Assembly: GCA_002499015.1 (NCBI GenBank)
Contig: DAJY01000038.1
Coordinates: 366 to 6,996, forward strand
DNA: 6,631 nucleotides
Reading direction: 5' to 3'
DNA from: Euryarchaeota archaeon UBA242
GTDB taxonomy: Archaea; Thermoplasmatota; Poseidoniia; Poseidoniales; Poseidoniaceae
The translations under genes and the position numbers were made by a program. Shown in pieces: positions 6,555-6,631 of the stretch. Position 1 is the first letter of the stretch; the number at the start of each line of letters is the position of its first letter. The notes under the pieces are model-generated. The model was not told the DNA's origin, did not search any database, and saw nothing but the letters and a program-made list of their open reading frames with translations.

Positions 6555-6565
6555 AATTTACTTTT

Positions 6566-6631
6566 CTAATTCGCTAACGTATCGAATTTTGCTGCGAGGA
6601 TGAAATCAGCTTCCACTAAAGCATCAATTTT
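6566..6631 (-). CDS. C-terminal end of an unidentified protein
   Basis: The only frame open on the minus strand from the right edge reads KIDALVEADFILAAKFDTLAN and ends in TAG at 6566-6568, leaving 11 bases between this stop and that of the convergent receiver gene. The amphipathic, Ala/Leu-rich run looks like a C-terminal helix. With only 21 codons the family cannot be named, and a chance open frame is not excluded. Confidence 0.5.
   Translation of the reverse strand, partial: KIDALVEADFILAAKFDTLAN

Noticed and set aside
6600..6631. Plus-strand ATG at 6600 with an open frame to the right edge
   Set aside because: Only ten complete codons are visible, and the GAGG touches the ATG with no spacing. 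The minus-strand frame, ending in a stop just after the receiver gene, is more gene-like.

Overview
The window looks like a piece of a planktonic marine archaeon, most likely Marine Group II/III Euryarchaeota (Poseidoniia). That assignment is an inference. It rests on a TYW2/Taw2-type wybutosine enzyme (a family of archaea and eukaryotes), tightly packed intron-free genes at roughly 40% GC, weak or absent Shine-Dalgarno sites, and several surface proteins with N-terminal signals or single membrane anchors and acidic ectodomains. No rRNA, tRNA, CRISPR array, insertion sequence or phage gene is visible, and no stretch over 300 bases lacks a gene.

Layout, left to right. (1) Positions 1-1446, minus strand: the first 482 codons of a large secreted protein of unknown function whose C-terminus lies beyond the left edge. 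(2) Positions 1519-2700, plus strand: a full-length TYW2-like aminocarboxypropyltransferase for wyosine-type tRNA modification, divergent from gene 1. (3) Positions 2684-3082, minus strand: a 132-residue four-helix membrane protein with an internal two-fold repeat like a half-size haem A synthase (CtaA/Cox15). It converges on the TYW2 gene with a 17-bp overlap. (4) Positions 3174-6554, plus strand: a probable three-gene operon. It encodes a secreted, C-terminally anchored cyclophilin-type prolyl isomerase, an N-terminally anchored S15/CocE (Xaa-Pro dipeptidyl-peptidase-like) hydrolase, and a stand-alone receiver-domain protein. (5) Positions 6566-6631, minus strand: the last 21 codons of an unidentified gene running off the right edge.

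The most interesting unit is the operon. A prolyl cis-trans isomerase and a proline-family peptidase appear to be tethered on the same outer face of the membrane, and their genes overlap by 8 bp. This suggests coupled handling of proline-containing peptides outside the cell, although only family membership and gene order support that idea. The four-helix protein is the second notable item because its two hairpins carry Gln, Gly and His at identical spacing.
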